Assembly: GCA_964017155.1 (NCBI GenBank)
Contig: OZ024857.1
Location: forward strand, 4,596,369 to 4,660,368
Direction of reading: 5' to 3'
DNA length: 64,000 nucleotides
Source: Oasisia sp. SBJ-2009
Taxonomy: Eukaryota; Annelida; Polychaeta; Sabellida; Siboglinidae
In this document: piece by piece, positions 50,801 through 62,199 of the stretch
Position numbering within the stretch: the stretch's first letter is position 1
Layout of the letters: every line of letters begins with the position of its first letter
Position numbers and translations under genes: made by a program
Notes under the pieces: model-generated
Told to the model about the DNA's origin: nothing
The model's input: only the letters and a program-made list of their open reading frames with translations
The model's database searches: none

Positions 50801-51214
50801 TCCACTGCTTCTGCTTGTAATAATCCTTCGGACAGTATAACTGAAATAGTTATACTGGAACAATTCAATTATTACAACCAAAAACAAAACGAAGTCCTAT
50901 ATGTTAACATGGAGAATATGGACTTTCTGCCCCCAACTTCCCCCAGCCTCGTTTTCGCATGCGAGACTTGCATGCCCTATTGAAATGTCATCCTGATAAA
51001 TGTTGCAACATGCAAATTGGACGTTCTCCATAAGAAATGATAGATACACAATGGGTAACGATCAGAAAACAATTAATAAAGCAGAAACAGTAAAGGATAT
51101 TGGGGTAACTTTTCACTTATCACTTAGCTTCGAGGCACATGTCAGAAAAAAACAATAAAGCCAATTCTATGATGGGGCTAATTCTACGCACTTGAATATC
51201 TAGATGCATACATG
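47840..51214 (+). mobile_element. Decayed CR1-like LINE with PHD-finger ORF1, interrupted by a TIR insertion
   Basis: ORF1 remains at 47848-48010 as a PHD-type zinc finger: CHDCN, then CDSCKGWYHKEC and WYC, with one stop (TAA) before the second Cys pair. VYNVPEGTST near 48225 is a typical ORF1 segment. The endonuclease tail (ITEPTRGTGTTESSLLDLVI) is near 48680-48735. RT follows: NYRPVSITTVVGK, KNQFGLIKGRST and DFMKAFYKVPH (49623-49985), GTPQGSV near 50085 and FADDMKLF at 50163. It resumes at about 50978 (KCHPDKC) to 51214. Many stops and frameshifts show a dead copy. Confidence 0.82.
50273..50977. mobile_element. 705-bp TIR insertion inside the LINE, probable MITE
   Basis: The LINE protein reads WSEESL before the insertion and LKCHPDKC after it, so the interruption is precise. 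The ends are ATAGGGCA and TGCCCTAT (inverted, 8 bp). A TA dinucleotide on both sides (50271-50272 and 50978-50979) could be the target duplication. No transposase is seen inside. Confidence 0.65.
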
Positions 51215-53760
51215 TTAAGTTTCAGAAATGCCAAAACAGTAGATTTATACGTAAATCTCAGAAAATCGGGCTTTTATACGTAAATCGGAGGGTCTTGGAA
51301 AATCGGGCTTTTATGCGTAAATTGAATTTTTAACCATATTTGCAAATAATATACACTATATTTCACAAAAGGATTACATTCTATTGATTAACACATACAA
51401 CTGTATTATTACTAACAGTTCACCAGTCATAATACACCATACATAATAAAAAAAACATTATTGTAATTTTTTTAATAAAAAATGTGTTGCTGTTTAGCTC
51501 TTGTAACTTAAAAAGAAGACATGTTCATAAACCAATAAAATTACAATGTTCAGTAATTTACTTGTGTTCTTGCCATTCAGGTATAACATTAACATGTTTG
51601 TTCAACTTCTGATATTCATCATATTTTGCAAAGAATCCCTTGTATGAAAAGCAGGAGCATCTACATGATATTTTATTATACAAAATGTATTATATAACTA
51701 ACTTTATCTTTACATGTAAAACCTGAACATAGCATTTATTATTTGTAAGCCAGTCTGAGTCATGGTAACCTAGGCTTGGTTGGGAGACATTATAACAAGC
51801 ATGCATTTCGTTTGTTAATAAGAATGTTTTTCATTTACATGTCTAATATACTCAAATAGTAATGTTTAGCAATAAGTACATCAACTTTAAAACATGCATA
51901 TGTAGTGTAGATGTATGGATGGGCATTATTTGTGTAGATGTGAATGGATTGAGCTTTGCCCTACAAGACCGGAACGTATACGGTGGGCGATAATAGGGTA
52001 TCGGAGTTGTTCGCGGTGCTCACATAACGCTTATAAACAATGTCAACTGCATGCAAGGGGTAGGCATTGCACCTAGATATTTATTCGACTGTTTTAGATG
52101 TTAAGTGATCAAAGTAAGTTGTGATTTAAATAACTCCAATTCAGGCCATTGTTCAATTTGTTGTCCGCGCCGCCGGTGTCTCTGACTCTGTTTGTACTTT
52201 GTGAGCATTAAATTAGCTCAGTCTCGGACTCGATTGCAATTACTTCTATTAGTTTTAACTGGCATTGCCATTCGCCCATTGTGAGGCGACACAGAACAAT
52301 ACATGAGACAATATCCAGCCAGAAAGTAAACCAATTATCTACACGCAGCTGGGTAAGTTAGGTAGAATTTGTTTGTTTGGCTTTCATTGAAAACCGGGAG
52401 ATTTGCTGCTCCCGCCGGGAGACCAGGAGATGTAGTACAATACCGGGAGGCTCCCGGCGAAACCGGGAGACTTAACATGTATGTAGATGACAAGTGTTTT
52501 TCTACTGTTTTTAAGTCTTCAGCATCGAGCAACTAAATTAATTCCTGGATATAAAGAACTTGATTATAAAGAAGGGCCTAAAAAGATTAAACCTACCAAC
52601 TCGTTCATAACATCGTCTTAGGGGAGACATGATGTCTGCCACAGTCTGTGGTAGATGCTCCATCAGTCCAATCAATTGAAGTAAAAATTGATAAACTATG
52701 GAAAAATCATCCTATAAAAATGATTTTACTGCACCACCTCTACTATGGACTGTGTCACCTTTAGACACATGCGCACAGTTTCAAAACAATGCTCAAGACA
52801 GAGCTGGCACAACAGTGCATCGGCTGAAGCTGAATCTGAATTGTAAAGGACTGTATTTAAGGAGATACCCCTATCGGAGGTATAACAAGCTGGGACCGGT
52901 CTCATTTTCACCGTCTGGACCTCTAGTTTCAGAAAAACGATGTTGTAGTTGCAGCAAATTTGTACAACATGCTGAATTAACCCCTTGTGTGTGGCAACCT
53001 CTGAAAAAATTATGTTTTCAGTTACTTACTTATTTTATGAAATCAACCATTCTTTTTTTAGAATTGGTAGTTATATCAATGTATTTAATTGAAATGGACA
53101 TGTAGCAATATATTTTAGGCAGTTTTATGCTGATAAGGGGGTTAAGGGTCCAAAAATAGACCCAAAATATGGCGATTGTTTGTGATTTTGACCAAACTGA
53201 AACACATTTTCGTGCACCCTACTACCAATACATGTTGCAACAGTGTCAGACCTGACTTTTTTCATCATCCAGGATGTGTCATTGATGGAAAAATCAGTTT
53301 GAGCATGGTGAAGTGGGTATAACATGGTCCATTAACCCTCTGTTTGCGATAACGCACAAGCTACGTTTTTGAATTTTTGCTTTTGCTTTATCTTAATAAA
53401 TACGACATGCAGAGCAATAATTGTGGTATGCGAGTATATATTTGAGGGTATTCTGATTCCAAATATGTAATTTCTTTGCTTCACCGGCATTTAGTTCCAC
53501 CATTTTGAAAGATGGCGGTTGTCAATACAAATGTTACAATATCTCAAACACTACGTCACCTAGAGCAATTTTTTTGACATTGTTGGATAGCTTGGTGGAT
53601 GGCGATACCAACCATGTTATTTGTCACCTTCAACAACATAACAATTTGCGCCATTTTTAAAGATGGTGTCTGTCAAAGCCTATTATTTCTGTATTTAAAA
53701 AATACAGTATTTAGATCCATCTTTCACCAGATATTAAGTGCTTCATATCGTCGAAGGGTG
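51215..53760. other. Giant-intron sequence with small dispersed repeats, no gene recognised
   Basis: 51240-51330 holds two to three copies of an AAAATCGGGCTTTTAT-type unit, possibly the end of a MITE that truncates the LINE. 52387-52473 is rich in CCGGGAG (ACCGGGAGATTTGC, CCGGGAGGCTCCCGG, ACCGGGAGACTT). A 135-codon frame at 52698-53105 has no recognisable motif. Confidence 0.45.
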
Positions 53761-53939
53761 TAGCTGATGTACAGTGGAGATCTGTTTGACCCACTGTGTA
53801 CATTAGTTATCATCACCCAAAACGAAACAATTTCATCAGAAATAAAGCTGACCACCTTAACATCCAGAAATCTCGATGACTTCACGCATGAATACATCGC
53901 TCTAAACCAAAACATGACAGTCAATGACAAACACAAGAT

Positions 53940-55562
53940 AACCAGGGTATTGGGGACCTCAACATTGGGGGAAATATAATTAGCGATGACAAACAAAAAG
54001 CAGAAGCCTTAGGCAATCACTTCAAAAGTGTCTTCACACATGACAGAAATTCCATGTTGCCAAATCTGAATGACAGCCCACATGGAAAAATACCCAAACT
54101 AGCAATTTCACTCAAAGGAGTACATGACCAACTATCAAAAATTAACACCTCTAAATCGCAAGGACCAGATGGTATTCCCCCATGGTTTCGAAACAGATAT
54201 GCCTCCCTCCTAACACCAATAATACATGATATCTTCCAATCATCAGTTGACTCTGGTCCCCAAAGCCTGGAAAGAAGAATTTAACATAACAGCAAGAAAG
54301 GAAACAGGGTTGAAACTTCAAACTACAGACCAATATCCTTGACACCTGAACTAAACTTCTTGAACACATAATTCATAGCCACATCATGAAACACCTTGAA
54401 CAACATCACATCCTAACTGACCACCAACATGGTTTCCGTGCAAAAACACCAACAGAAACTCAATTAATTCAAACTGTCCATGACATAAGCAAATCTCTAG
54501 ATGGAAAGAAATCTGTAGACATGGCCATTCTAGACTTCACTAAAGCATTTAATAAAGACTAATCCACAAACTAAAATACTTTGGCATCACAAGCCCAATA
54601 TCATTATGGATAGCTTCCTTGCAGAAAGAACTCAACAGGTTGTAATAAATAGATCAGCATCCATCAGGACCAATTCAAGTCTCCTCTGGGATACAACAGG
54701 GAACCGTACTGGGGCCCCTACTTTTCTTACTTTACATAAATTACCTACCCAGCAATCTCACTTCAAATGTTCGCCTTTTTGCAGATGACTGCCTACTATA
54801 TCTACCAGTTAAACCAGACAATGACACTTCTCTCCTGCAAAATGATCTACTCAAACTTGAGGAAAGGCAAAACACCTGGCTTATGAAATTCTATCTGGGG
54901 GCACCTAATGCTTTACAGTGACATTAGCCTCAAGAAAACCGACACCCAATCTCCACCCCTTCTGTGGCCAAAAACTAAAATCTGTTCAATCACATTGTTA
55001 TCTTGGTGTACAAATATCAACAAATACATTAAATTGGACAGCACAATGCAACTCAGTTGCTAGGAAAGCACAACAGACACTAGGAGTCATTAGGAGAAAT
55101 CTAAATAAATGCACAACCCTTCAATATGCGTCAGCATCATGGGATCCACACTGCCTAAAACATATTAAAACCTTAGAAAGAATCGAAAGACAAGCTGCCA
55201 GATGTTGTACACAAAACTATTCTAGAGAGCCAGGAACAGTAACCCAACTTCTTACAGATCTCCAGTGGGATACCTTCCAAACAAGAAGAAAACTTAAAAG
55301 GTTTAGCATAATATATCAGATGGAACATAAGCTTATAGATATCCCGCTAGGTCACTATATTCAACACAACACTAGATCCTCACGTAAACATGACACTGTC
55401 ACCGACAGTCAGTTCTTGCAAATTAGATACTCTGCAAACATATTTGGAAACAGTTTCTTCCCAACCACACTTAAAGAATGGAATTCTCTGCCCCCAATCA
55501 CTGTCTCAAGTAAATCACTAAACTCATTTCAAAATAATTTAATCCAACATTTTAACAATTAA
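53940..55562 (+). mobile_element. Decayed jockey/CR1-superfamily LINE, RT and C-terminal part
   Basis: The N-terminal linker is SKSQGPDGIPPWF (54150-54190). RT core motifs are GIQQGTVLGPLLFLLYINYL around 54685-54745 and LFADDCLLYLP near 54775. The C-terminal frame (54918-55562, 214 codons) is intact: SHCYLGVQIS, LERIERQAARC and TTLKEWNSLPP, the usual tail of these elements. At least four frameshifts separate the pieces. It sits in the giant intron, opposite in strand to the host gene. Confidence 0.82.
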
Positions 55563-55650
55563 TTCAAATGACCCACCATGCGCACAGTTTACATGTCCAT
55601 ACGTCTAAGACATTTTGCCAGTTACAAATACAGATAGCGAGATACAGACT

Positions 55651-56690
55651 AGTCTCGCTTAAACGACTGTCGGTCGGCTGCGGAACCATGCTGAAAAGAC
55701 AGTCTGGTTACTTAGTCGGCTTGTGTTTGTTTATCCGCGTGATCTATTCAATGCTGCCACGGACACTGCCGTAATTTATATTTGTATAAACAACTGCAAA
55801 TTTGTATTTCTATTTATTTGGTGTTAACTAATATAAGTTTAATGTTGAATAGTTTTTATAATACAGCATTAGTTGATAAAAAGGTATCCTTATTTAATTT
55901 GTGTGTTATTCGTGTGGGGCTAAACAATGCTGCCACCTCATGGATACTGGTTAATCCTGCCGTAATTCTTATTTTATAAACAAATACATTTTTTTTATTT
56001 TAGTGTTAAGTTCAATTTTGGATATCTTGTCATAGGATATAATTATCTTGTAAAAGTATATCGTTATTTTAATTTTTATTTCATAGTTGGCCTGAGAGAC
56101 AATCAGCGTCTCTACCCTAATCTGGGGTAAGGCCGCCCGGGCGAGTCGAAAATGCAGAACGCCTCTTTCACTAGGCGGAGGTGAGTAGTCTCGCTTAACC
56201 AACTGTCGGTCGGCTGCGGAACTACGCCGAGAAGGCAGTCTGGCTACATTAACGGCTTTTGTTTGGGTAGCAGCCGTGATCTATAAAATGCTGCCACCTC
56301 ACGGACACTGCCGTAATACATATTTTTATAAACAACTGCAAATTTGTATTTCTATTTATTTTGTGTTAATATAAGTTTAATTTTGAATAGTTTTTATAAT
56401 ACAGCATTATTTGATCAAAAGGTTTCCATATTTAATTTGTATGCTATCCGTGTCGGGCTAGACAATGCTGCCACCTCACGGATACTGGTTAATCCTGCCG
56501 TAATTCTTATTTTATAAACAACGGTAAATTTGAATTTTTACTTACTTTTGTGTTAATATAAGTTCAATGGTGAATACTTTTCATATGATATTATTATCTT
56601 GTAAAACTATATCGTTATTTAAATTTTTATTTCATAGTTGGCCTGAGAGCCAATCAGCATCTCTACCGTAATCTGGGGTAAGGCTGCCCG
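55651..56690. repeat. Two-copy tandem duplication, about 537 bp unit
   Basis: AGTCTCGCTTAA followed by ACTGTCGGTCGGCTGCGGAA starts at 55651 and again at 56188. Each copy holds two subunits of CTGCCACCTCACGG-type sequence followed by CTGCCGTAAT and TTATAAACAA. Confidence 0.85.
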
Positions 56691-57322
56691 GATGTAGAAA
56701 CTTAAGCCCATATACTGTCCCAGGCGGAGTTGAGGGGGCTTAAAAGTGCTGCCACCTCACGGAGTCTGGGTAACCGAGGCTAGGAGGTGAGGGGCTTAAA
56801 AGTATTGCCACATCACGGAGCCTGGGTAACCGAGGCTAGATACAGACGTTCTTTTTGGATTCTAATCTAGAACTAGTCTAGTAGAAGGCTAGACAGTTTG
56901 TCAGTCATAGTCATAGACTGTCCTGAATGTATGCCAAAAACCAAAACAATTACAAACAAAAACGACACTATATGTAATCAAGTATAAGATTATTGTTGCT
57001 ATTGGCAGAAAACACTGATTAACATAAAACGTCTGTCTGGACTGAATATCAATAGTTATAAATATCAATTTGTCCCGTCGAACAAAGTTGAAAGTCAACA
57101 GGAACAGGCGTCCCGACCTGAACAAGTTTATAATCCAGGACAAGCGTTACTGTGTTAACATATATTCGGTTTACCCACATATTCATAACATACTGTACCT
57201 GGTAGATTGGCCAGTGTGAAATGTCTCACACAATTATCATTTAGAAAACCGTTAGCCAGGAGCCGTGAGGTGGCAGCACTCTATTGCCACAACAACTACC
57301 CACGATCCGTGAGGTGGCAGCA
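55754..57322. repeat. Eight dispersed copies of a CCGTGAGGTGGCAGCA motif
   Basis: Copies (some with one or two mismatches or a deletion) lie at about 55754, 55930, 56291, 56468, 56749 and 56803 in one orientation, and at 57263 and 57307 in the other. The core is CTGCCACCTCACGG. The cluster ends roughly 110 bases from exon 2 of the cysteine-repeat gene. Confidence 0.7.
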
Positions 57323-57429
57323 CGTTTGACCCCCGCGTACTGCCCGCGAACATTACGTCGTCGTTTGTGACCGCCGGGGCGGACTTACCCTTACGACACA
57401 GTATACATTGAATATGTGTGACATGTTAC

Positions 57430-57540
57430 CTGATAGCTGAACCAGCACTGCAGCGACCACCACTGCCACCTTGAACCACATCATGGCTGCTCGGCTGATC
57501 TCCCTTCTCACCCTTTGAATGCTCCTTTCTGTTTGCTGAT
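57430..57540 (-). CDS. Exon 2: 5'UTR remainder, start codon and signal peptide (coding part 57430-57484)
   Basis: The acceptor is TTGTCTTGTGCAG at 57541 and the donor is CAG/GTAACA at 57429. The ATG at 57484 is the first AUG of the predicted mRNA. It opens MMWFKVAVVVAAVLVQLS, a short polar start followed by an Ala/Val/Leu core typical of a cleaved signal peptide. The last base (G) joins AC of module exon M1 to make Asp, so the mature protein starts close to the first Cys module. This is the only hydrophobic segment seen in the gene, which indicates entry to the secretory pathway. Confidence 0.75.
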
Positions 57541-58186
57541 CTGCACAAGACAATTAATTGTATTTTTCAGGCTAAAAAACATGGCATCAACATTATACTT
57601 TTTGGTTAAAAAAAGCTACACAGATGTTCCCAACTGACCAGCTGACCATGTCACATTTACAGAAAAACACAAGTAATCCTGTGAACAGTCGAGTTATGTC
57701 CACGTATAATCCAGACAATACATGTGTTACTTTCCTGGACATAGCAAAGATGCAAACCACACAGAAACAAAATGTTGCCATTCACATATACATACTCATT
57801 ACATAACTTTAGGTAATGTCTTTCCAAAGCCACCTCAACTTCTGTGGGAAGTTTTCATAACGAAACAACATATTTCTGTAGTCAGTTTATCAAATTACAA
57901 CAGCTAGTCGCCTAACATGTAAGTTTTCCATGGACACTACAGTCCAAGTAGCAATGAACAGAAGAGTCCCATGATGCGGCTAGTGCTGGGATTTGACAGT
58001 TTATTTTCATTGATCATCGGGTGGGTTAGATTGATTAATGATCAATTGGAGGTGTACATATAAATACTGTCAATGATTCACACGCAATGGCATCACTGTT
58101 GGGCAGTACAACTGCGGCTCAGTAATCCACTGTCACAAATCATTGAACAACAACAGTGGAGTTATGATTACTCAGGGTAATTTCAC

Positions 58187-58398
58187 AGACACACACACAC
58201 ACACATACACACACACACCACACACACCACACACACACCCACACACACACCACACACACACCACACACACCCGTCCCCCCCCCCCACACACACACCCCCA
58301 CACACACACCACACACACACCACAAAGTGGCACACACACACCACACACACCCACCCACACACACACCACACACACACCACACAGTGGCACACACACAC

Positions 58399-58455
<57 letters not shown>
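58187..58455. repeat. (AC)n microsatellite with CCACAC variants and a C-run
   Basis: CA/CCA-rich tract in the first intron. His/Thr and Val/Cys frames are artefacts of the repeat. It contains two GTGGCACACACACACC units 57-60 bp apart. Confidence 0.93.
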
Positions 58456-58458
<3 letters not shown>

Positions 58459-58639
58459 CACACACACATAGATATGCATGTGCAAAACATGAAAATGTAC
58501 ACACAGGTACACAGTCACTTGCATGTAAATGCACATGCCACACATGCACACATAAAACTTTCCTACGTATGATGATGATGTCATGTTTTACACAAGCACA
58601 TGCCACACATGCACACGCACACACACACATAAAACTTAC

Positions 58640-58743
58640 CTACGTATTTGCAGATTTTCAAACTTCGAAACTTTGTCACCCGTCACTGCTTTTCTGAGAC
58701 ACAACTCTTCACAACTGCACACGGAATACACCAATGATTGAGT
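58640..58743 (-). other. Non-coding first exon (5'UTR) of the cysteine-repeat gene
   Basis: The exon ends at 58640 with ACGTAG followed by GTAAGT, a near-perfect donor. It contains no ATG. An in-frame TGA at 58683-58685 lies upstream of the start codon in exon 2 once the two are spliced, with no intervening in-frame Met, so translation must begin at 57484. The right boundary is estimated from the TATA-like box. Confidence 0.55.
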
Positions 58744-58770
58744 GAGTGTCCTGAGCATGTTTCCCTGGGG

Positions 58771-58778
58771 TTTATATA
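58771..58778 (-). promoter_or_regulatory. TATA-like box of the cysteine-repeat gene
   Basis: The minus strand reads TATATAAA here. About 30-35 bases downstream is an initiator-like TCACTC around 58743, just before an exon with an excellent donor. The spacing fits a TATA/Inr core promoter. No experimental start site is available, so the transcription start is an inference. Confidence 0.5.
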
Positions 58779-58799
58779 CACCTCAGTGACAATAGCAGA

Positions 58800-59215
58800 T
58801 TTAATTAATTCGACCCACGCACTGCTATTGTCACTTTGATGTATTCATCTAATATCTGTAATTATATCATAACTGCCTGATACCAAGAAATTAATCCTCG
58901 TGATCAATTAATGACCAGGTCAGTTAACCTTGACTGTCATCATGACATTGGAGGACATGGTTACATGGAAGACAGCCAAGAGCCAGTGCTTAGTTCCCGA
59001 CACATGGCAACCAGTTGTCTGAGGATTGGATCAAATGATCACATGACACTAGACGAATAGGAGACCTGGTTCTAGGTGAGCAGCTTAAGACACACAGATC
59101 AGTGACTAGCTTATAATGCCCACATCTGTATACTAAAGTGAATATTTATTTGGTAATTGATAATTAATGCTATCTTAAATTTAAAAAATTATCCATGAGT
59201 GCTAATAAAAAATTA
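58800..59215. other. Region upstream of the promoter, nothing recognised
   Basis: AT-rich sequence upstream of the TATA-like box; no supported exon. Confidence 0.4.
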
Positions 59216-59219
59216 GTGG

Positions 59220-59475
59220 TCTCACTCTCTCTCACACTCTCTCTCACACTCTCTCTCACACTCTGTCTCTCTGTCTCTCTGTCTCTCTGTCTCTCTGTCT
59301 CTCTGTCTCTCTGTCTCTCTGTCTCTCTCTCAAACACACACACAAACAAACACACATACACACCCATACCCATACGCACACGCACACGCACACGCACACG
59401 CACACGCACACGCACACGCACACGCACATGCACATGCACATGCACATGCACATGCACGCACATGCAAAGGCATGT

Positions 59476-59534
<59 letters not shown>

Positions 59535-59535
59535 C
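59220..59535. repeat. Compound microsatellite: CTCT, GTCTCTCT, CACACG, CACATG and (AC)n
   Basis: Consecutive simple repeats: CTCTCTCACA to 59270, GTCTCTCT to 59330, CACACG at 59375-59425, CACATG at 59425-59455, then (AC)n at 59478-59533. Confidence 0.93.
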
Positions 59536-60419
59536 CAATTATCACAATTAAGCCACTGTCACATATACAGAATTACACTCAAACAAACACAGTATCACAC
59601 ATTTAATGTTATATATGCACAGAATTGTACACACGAAGTGTTACAAACATACAGTGTTGCATACAGTGTCACACAAAAGCACATGCACTGTACAGCACAC
59701 ACACAATATCATGTGTACACACAGAGACACACACACACCGGCGGCCGGTTTTAACGGTATTCTGTTACGGCGAGCACCACAGATTTTGCGAGAGATTACA
59801 AAACTTGACAATACAGTGATACGGCCAGTTTACTGGGACATGTTGGAAAGCTGAGGTAAGTTTTAACACTATTCCATTATTCTAAGCATGTGTCCATATG
59901 AAGTGAGCTTTGTAGTTAACTGAGCTAAGACAATCTATATTGCACGTGCCCCACCAATACAGAGCTACACTACAGGGACTATCATGGCTACAGTGTGAAC
60001 CCACCTCTGCACCCGTTGTTTATTTGGATACTCAGCTTACGACTGCAAAAACTACAAATGCATTTATGTCAGCTGGATGTTATTGCAGCAGGCATCATAT
60101 CTATTCAACAATACAGTTACCCTTACAGAGACATGGATGAGGCAGAACTGTAAATTAACTCCAATGGATGTGATTATGTTTTTATTACGGCATTGACGCA
60201 GATGAGTTAAAGCTGTGAAATAGTTCAAGCAATATGTTTTTCATTTTATATGAATTTAATTAGATTTCTATACAGATTACTGAAGTCTATATGTTGGAAA
60301 TTCATCTTGTTTACCAGACATGTTACCTACCCCTGCTCACACACCACTGTACTGGCTGTACATGTCTCACACACACAGAATCACAAAACAGTTCTACATG
60401 TCACTATCTCATACTGTCA

Positions 60420-60895
60420 CACACAACCAGTGTCACACATACACACAGAGTCACACATACACACAGAGTCACACATACACACAGAGTCACTCATACACAC
60501 AGAGTCACACATAACATACATACACGCAGAGTCACACATACACACAGAGTCACACATACACCCTGAGTCACACATACACACAGAGTCACACATACACACA
60601 GAGTCACACATGCACACAGAGTCACACATACATAGTATTACATACACAGTCACACAGACACACAGAGTCACACATACACACAGTCACACATACACACAGG
60701 GTCACACATACACACAGAGTCACACATACACATACATACATAGTCACACATACCCATACATACAGAGTCACATATACACTCAAAGTCAAACATACACACA
60801 GAGTCACACATACACGTACACACAGAGTCACACATACACTCAAAGTCACACATACACACAGAGTCACATATACACACAGAGTCACACATACACTC
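60420..60895. repeat. Minisatellite with 18-bp unit
   Basis: The unit is ACACAGAGTCACACATAC with variants (shorter and CTCA-containing). The right edge abuts the RT fragment at 60896, so the array seems to have replaced or invaded the end of that element. Confidence 0.9.
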
Positions 60896-61445
60896 AGAGG
60901 CCTTATCATCGGTATATTTGAAGAGATGGTCCTTGCTGATAGAGCTGTCAACTGGCCTGCAGTCACTTGTGTACACTGAGAACAGTGCTGGTGAACTCAC
61001 ACAGCCCTAGAGGGCGCCACTGTTTTTGTGGTGGTATTAGAAATGGTATGGTTGATCTTAACCCACTGTTTGCTGACTGTAATCCCAAATCTACCTGCGC
61101 AAAGATGGATTCACAAGCATGGCTCTCAGTTTCTGGAGTAGTATATGTGGCTGGATAGTGTTGAACGTGCTTGAAAAGTCCAAAAAGAGAATATGGGCTG
61201 AGGTTTTGGGTGTATCCAGGTGTTTCTGAGCGTGGTGAACAAGTGTGAGAATTGCATCTTCGGTACTCCTGTTTCGCCTGTAGGCAAACTGATGAGGATC
61301 TTGAAACTGTGATGTTTCTGTGGAGATGCGCTGGAGCAGAAGTCATTCCAGAGATTTCATCACTAGGGAGGTAAGGGCCACAGGTCGATAATCATTGTTC
61401 TGGGATGGTTGGGGCTCTTTTAGAATGGGAACAATGCAGATGTGT
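60896..61445 (-). mobile_element. Fragment of a Rex1/L2-like LINE reverse transcriptase
   Basis: Read on the minus strand: IVPILKEPQPSQNNDYRPVALTSLVMK, split here as IVPILKEP and NNDYRPVALTS, then FAYRRNRSTEDAIL, LFLDFSSTFNTIQP and, after stops, SSPALFSVYTSD and KYTDD (catalytic YxDD with T). Several stops and a frameshift show decay. It ends at the 18-bp repeat. Confidence 0.8.
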
Positions 61446-61949
61446 GTGTCTACCGAGATATCATCACCAGCAGACATAAATTATGTTTGCATTAACAAAG
61501 TGTCCTAGACATCTCACAACAATATGTTTGACTGTGGTGGGGGCTGGTCACAATGTATTTGGTGATGTACGTGGTGGCGGAATGACCCCCACACATATAT
61601 GTGTAGTAACAGTGTGGCCCACCCAAGTGGTTTCTGCCCCACATGCTGGCTATAATTTAATTTTGTGGGTGCAAATTTCTGCTGAGGTCCCTTAATGGGT
61701 AGACACTGCCATCCCCAGGATAATACCACATTAGTGTTGGGGAGAGAGAAATCTGCAATCACTTCAATTATGAGCAGGGTTGCATGAGGCAGAACTGCAC
61801 ATTTCTACATATTATGAGTCCTGTTTGTAGGGCTCCACAAGGTTAGTGTTACATGTCCAAAAAATGCCGGGGTTAGACCATTGAGAATGAGCTAACCAAT
61901 GACAATTAAGGACAGGCAACAGACTGCACAATGACTGACAATGACAGAC

Positions 61950-62180
61950 CACATCTAGGTGAATGGACAAAGACCCCCATCAATACTGATAGGTTGGAGA
62001 TGGAGTTAACTGAGCATCCAGATAGGCATTTTGTGCTTAAACTTGTCAACAATCTGAGAGACATGATTTTCGTAGGTATATGAACAGCCAAGTGTTGACT
62101 GCCATCCTCTTGCATGATGTCAATCAACACTGAGAGAATAATCTGTTCATCTCCTGTCTTCTTCAGTTTCCCAACCAACT
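61950..62180 (+). mobile_element. Possible DIRS/tyrosine-recombinase retroelement fragment
   Basis: The plus strand encodes TPINTDRLEMELTEHPDRHF followed by VLKLVNNLRDMIFVGI, which resembles the start of the RT region of DIRS-like elements (a PI-x2-x-LE-x-EL-x-x-HPD pattern known to me from such proteins). A frame break follows. The match is from memory and weak. Confidence 0.35.
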
Positions 62181-62199
62181 GTCTCTATCTCTGTACTGT

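Noticed and set aside
52698..53105. A 135-codon plus-strand frame with several cysteines
   Set aside because: No splice context, no domain and no module spacing; likely a chance frame in the giant intron.
59757..59870. A possible plus-strand exon ending at GAG/GTAAGTTTT (around 59854)
   Set aside because: The frame is short, starts in simple repeat and shows no recognisable motif; a single donor-like site is not enough.
58140..60966. His/Thr and Val/Cys repeat frames
   Set aside because: (AC)n and related simple repeats.
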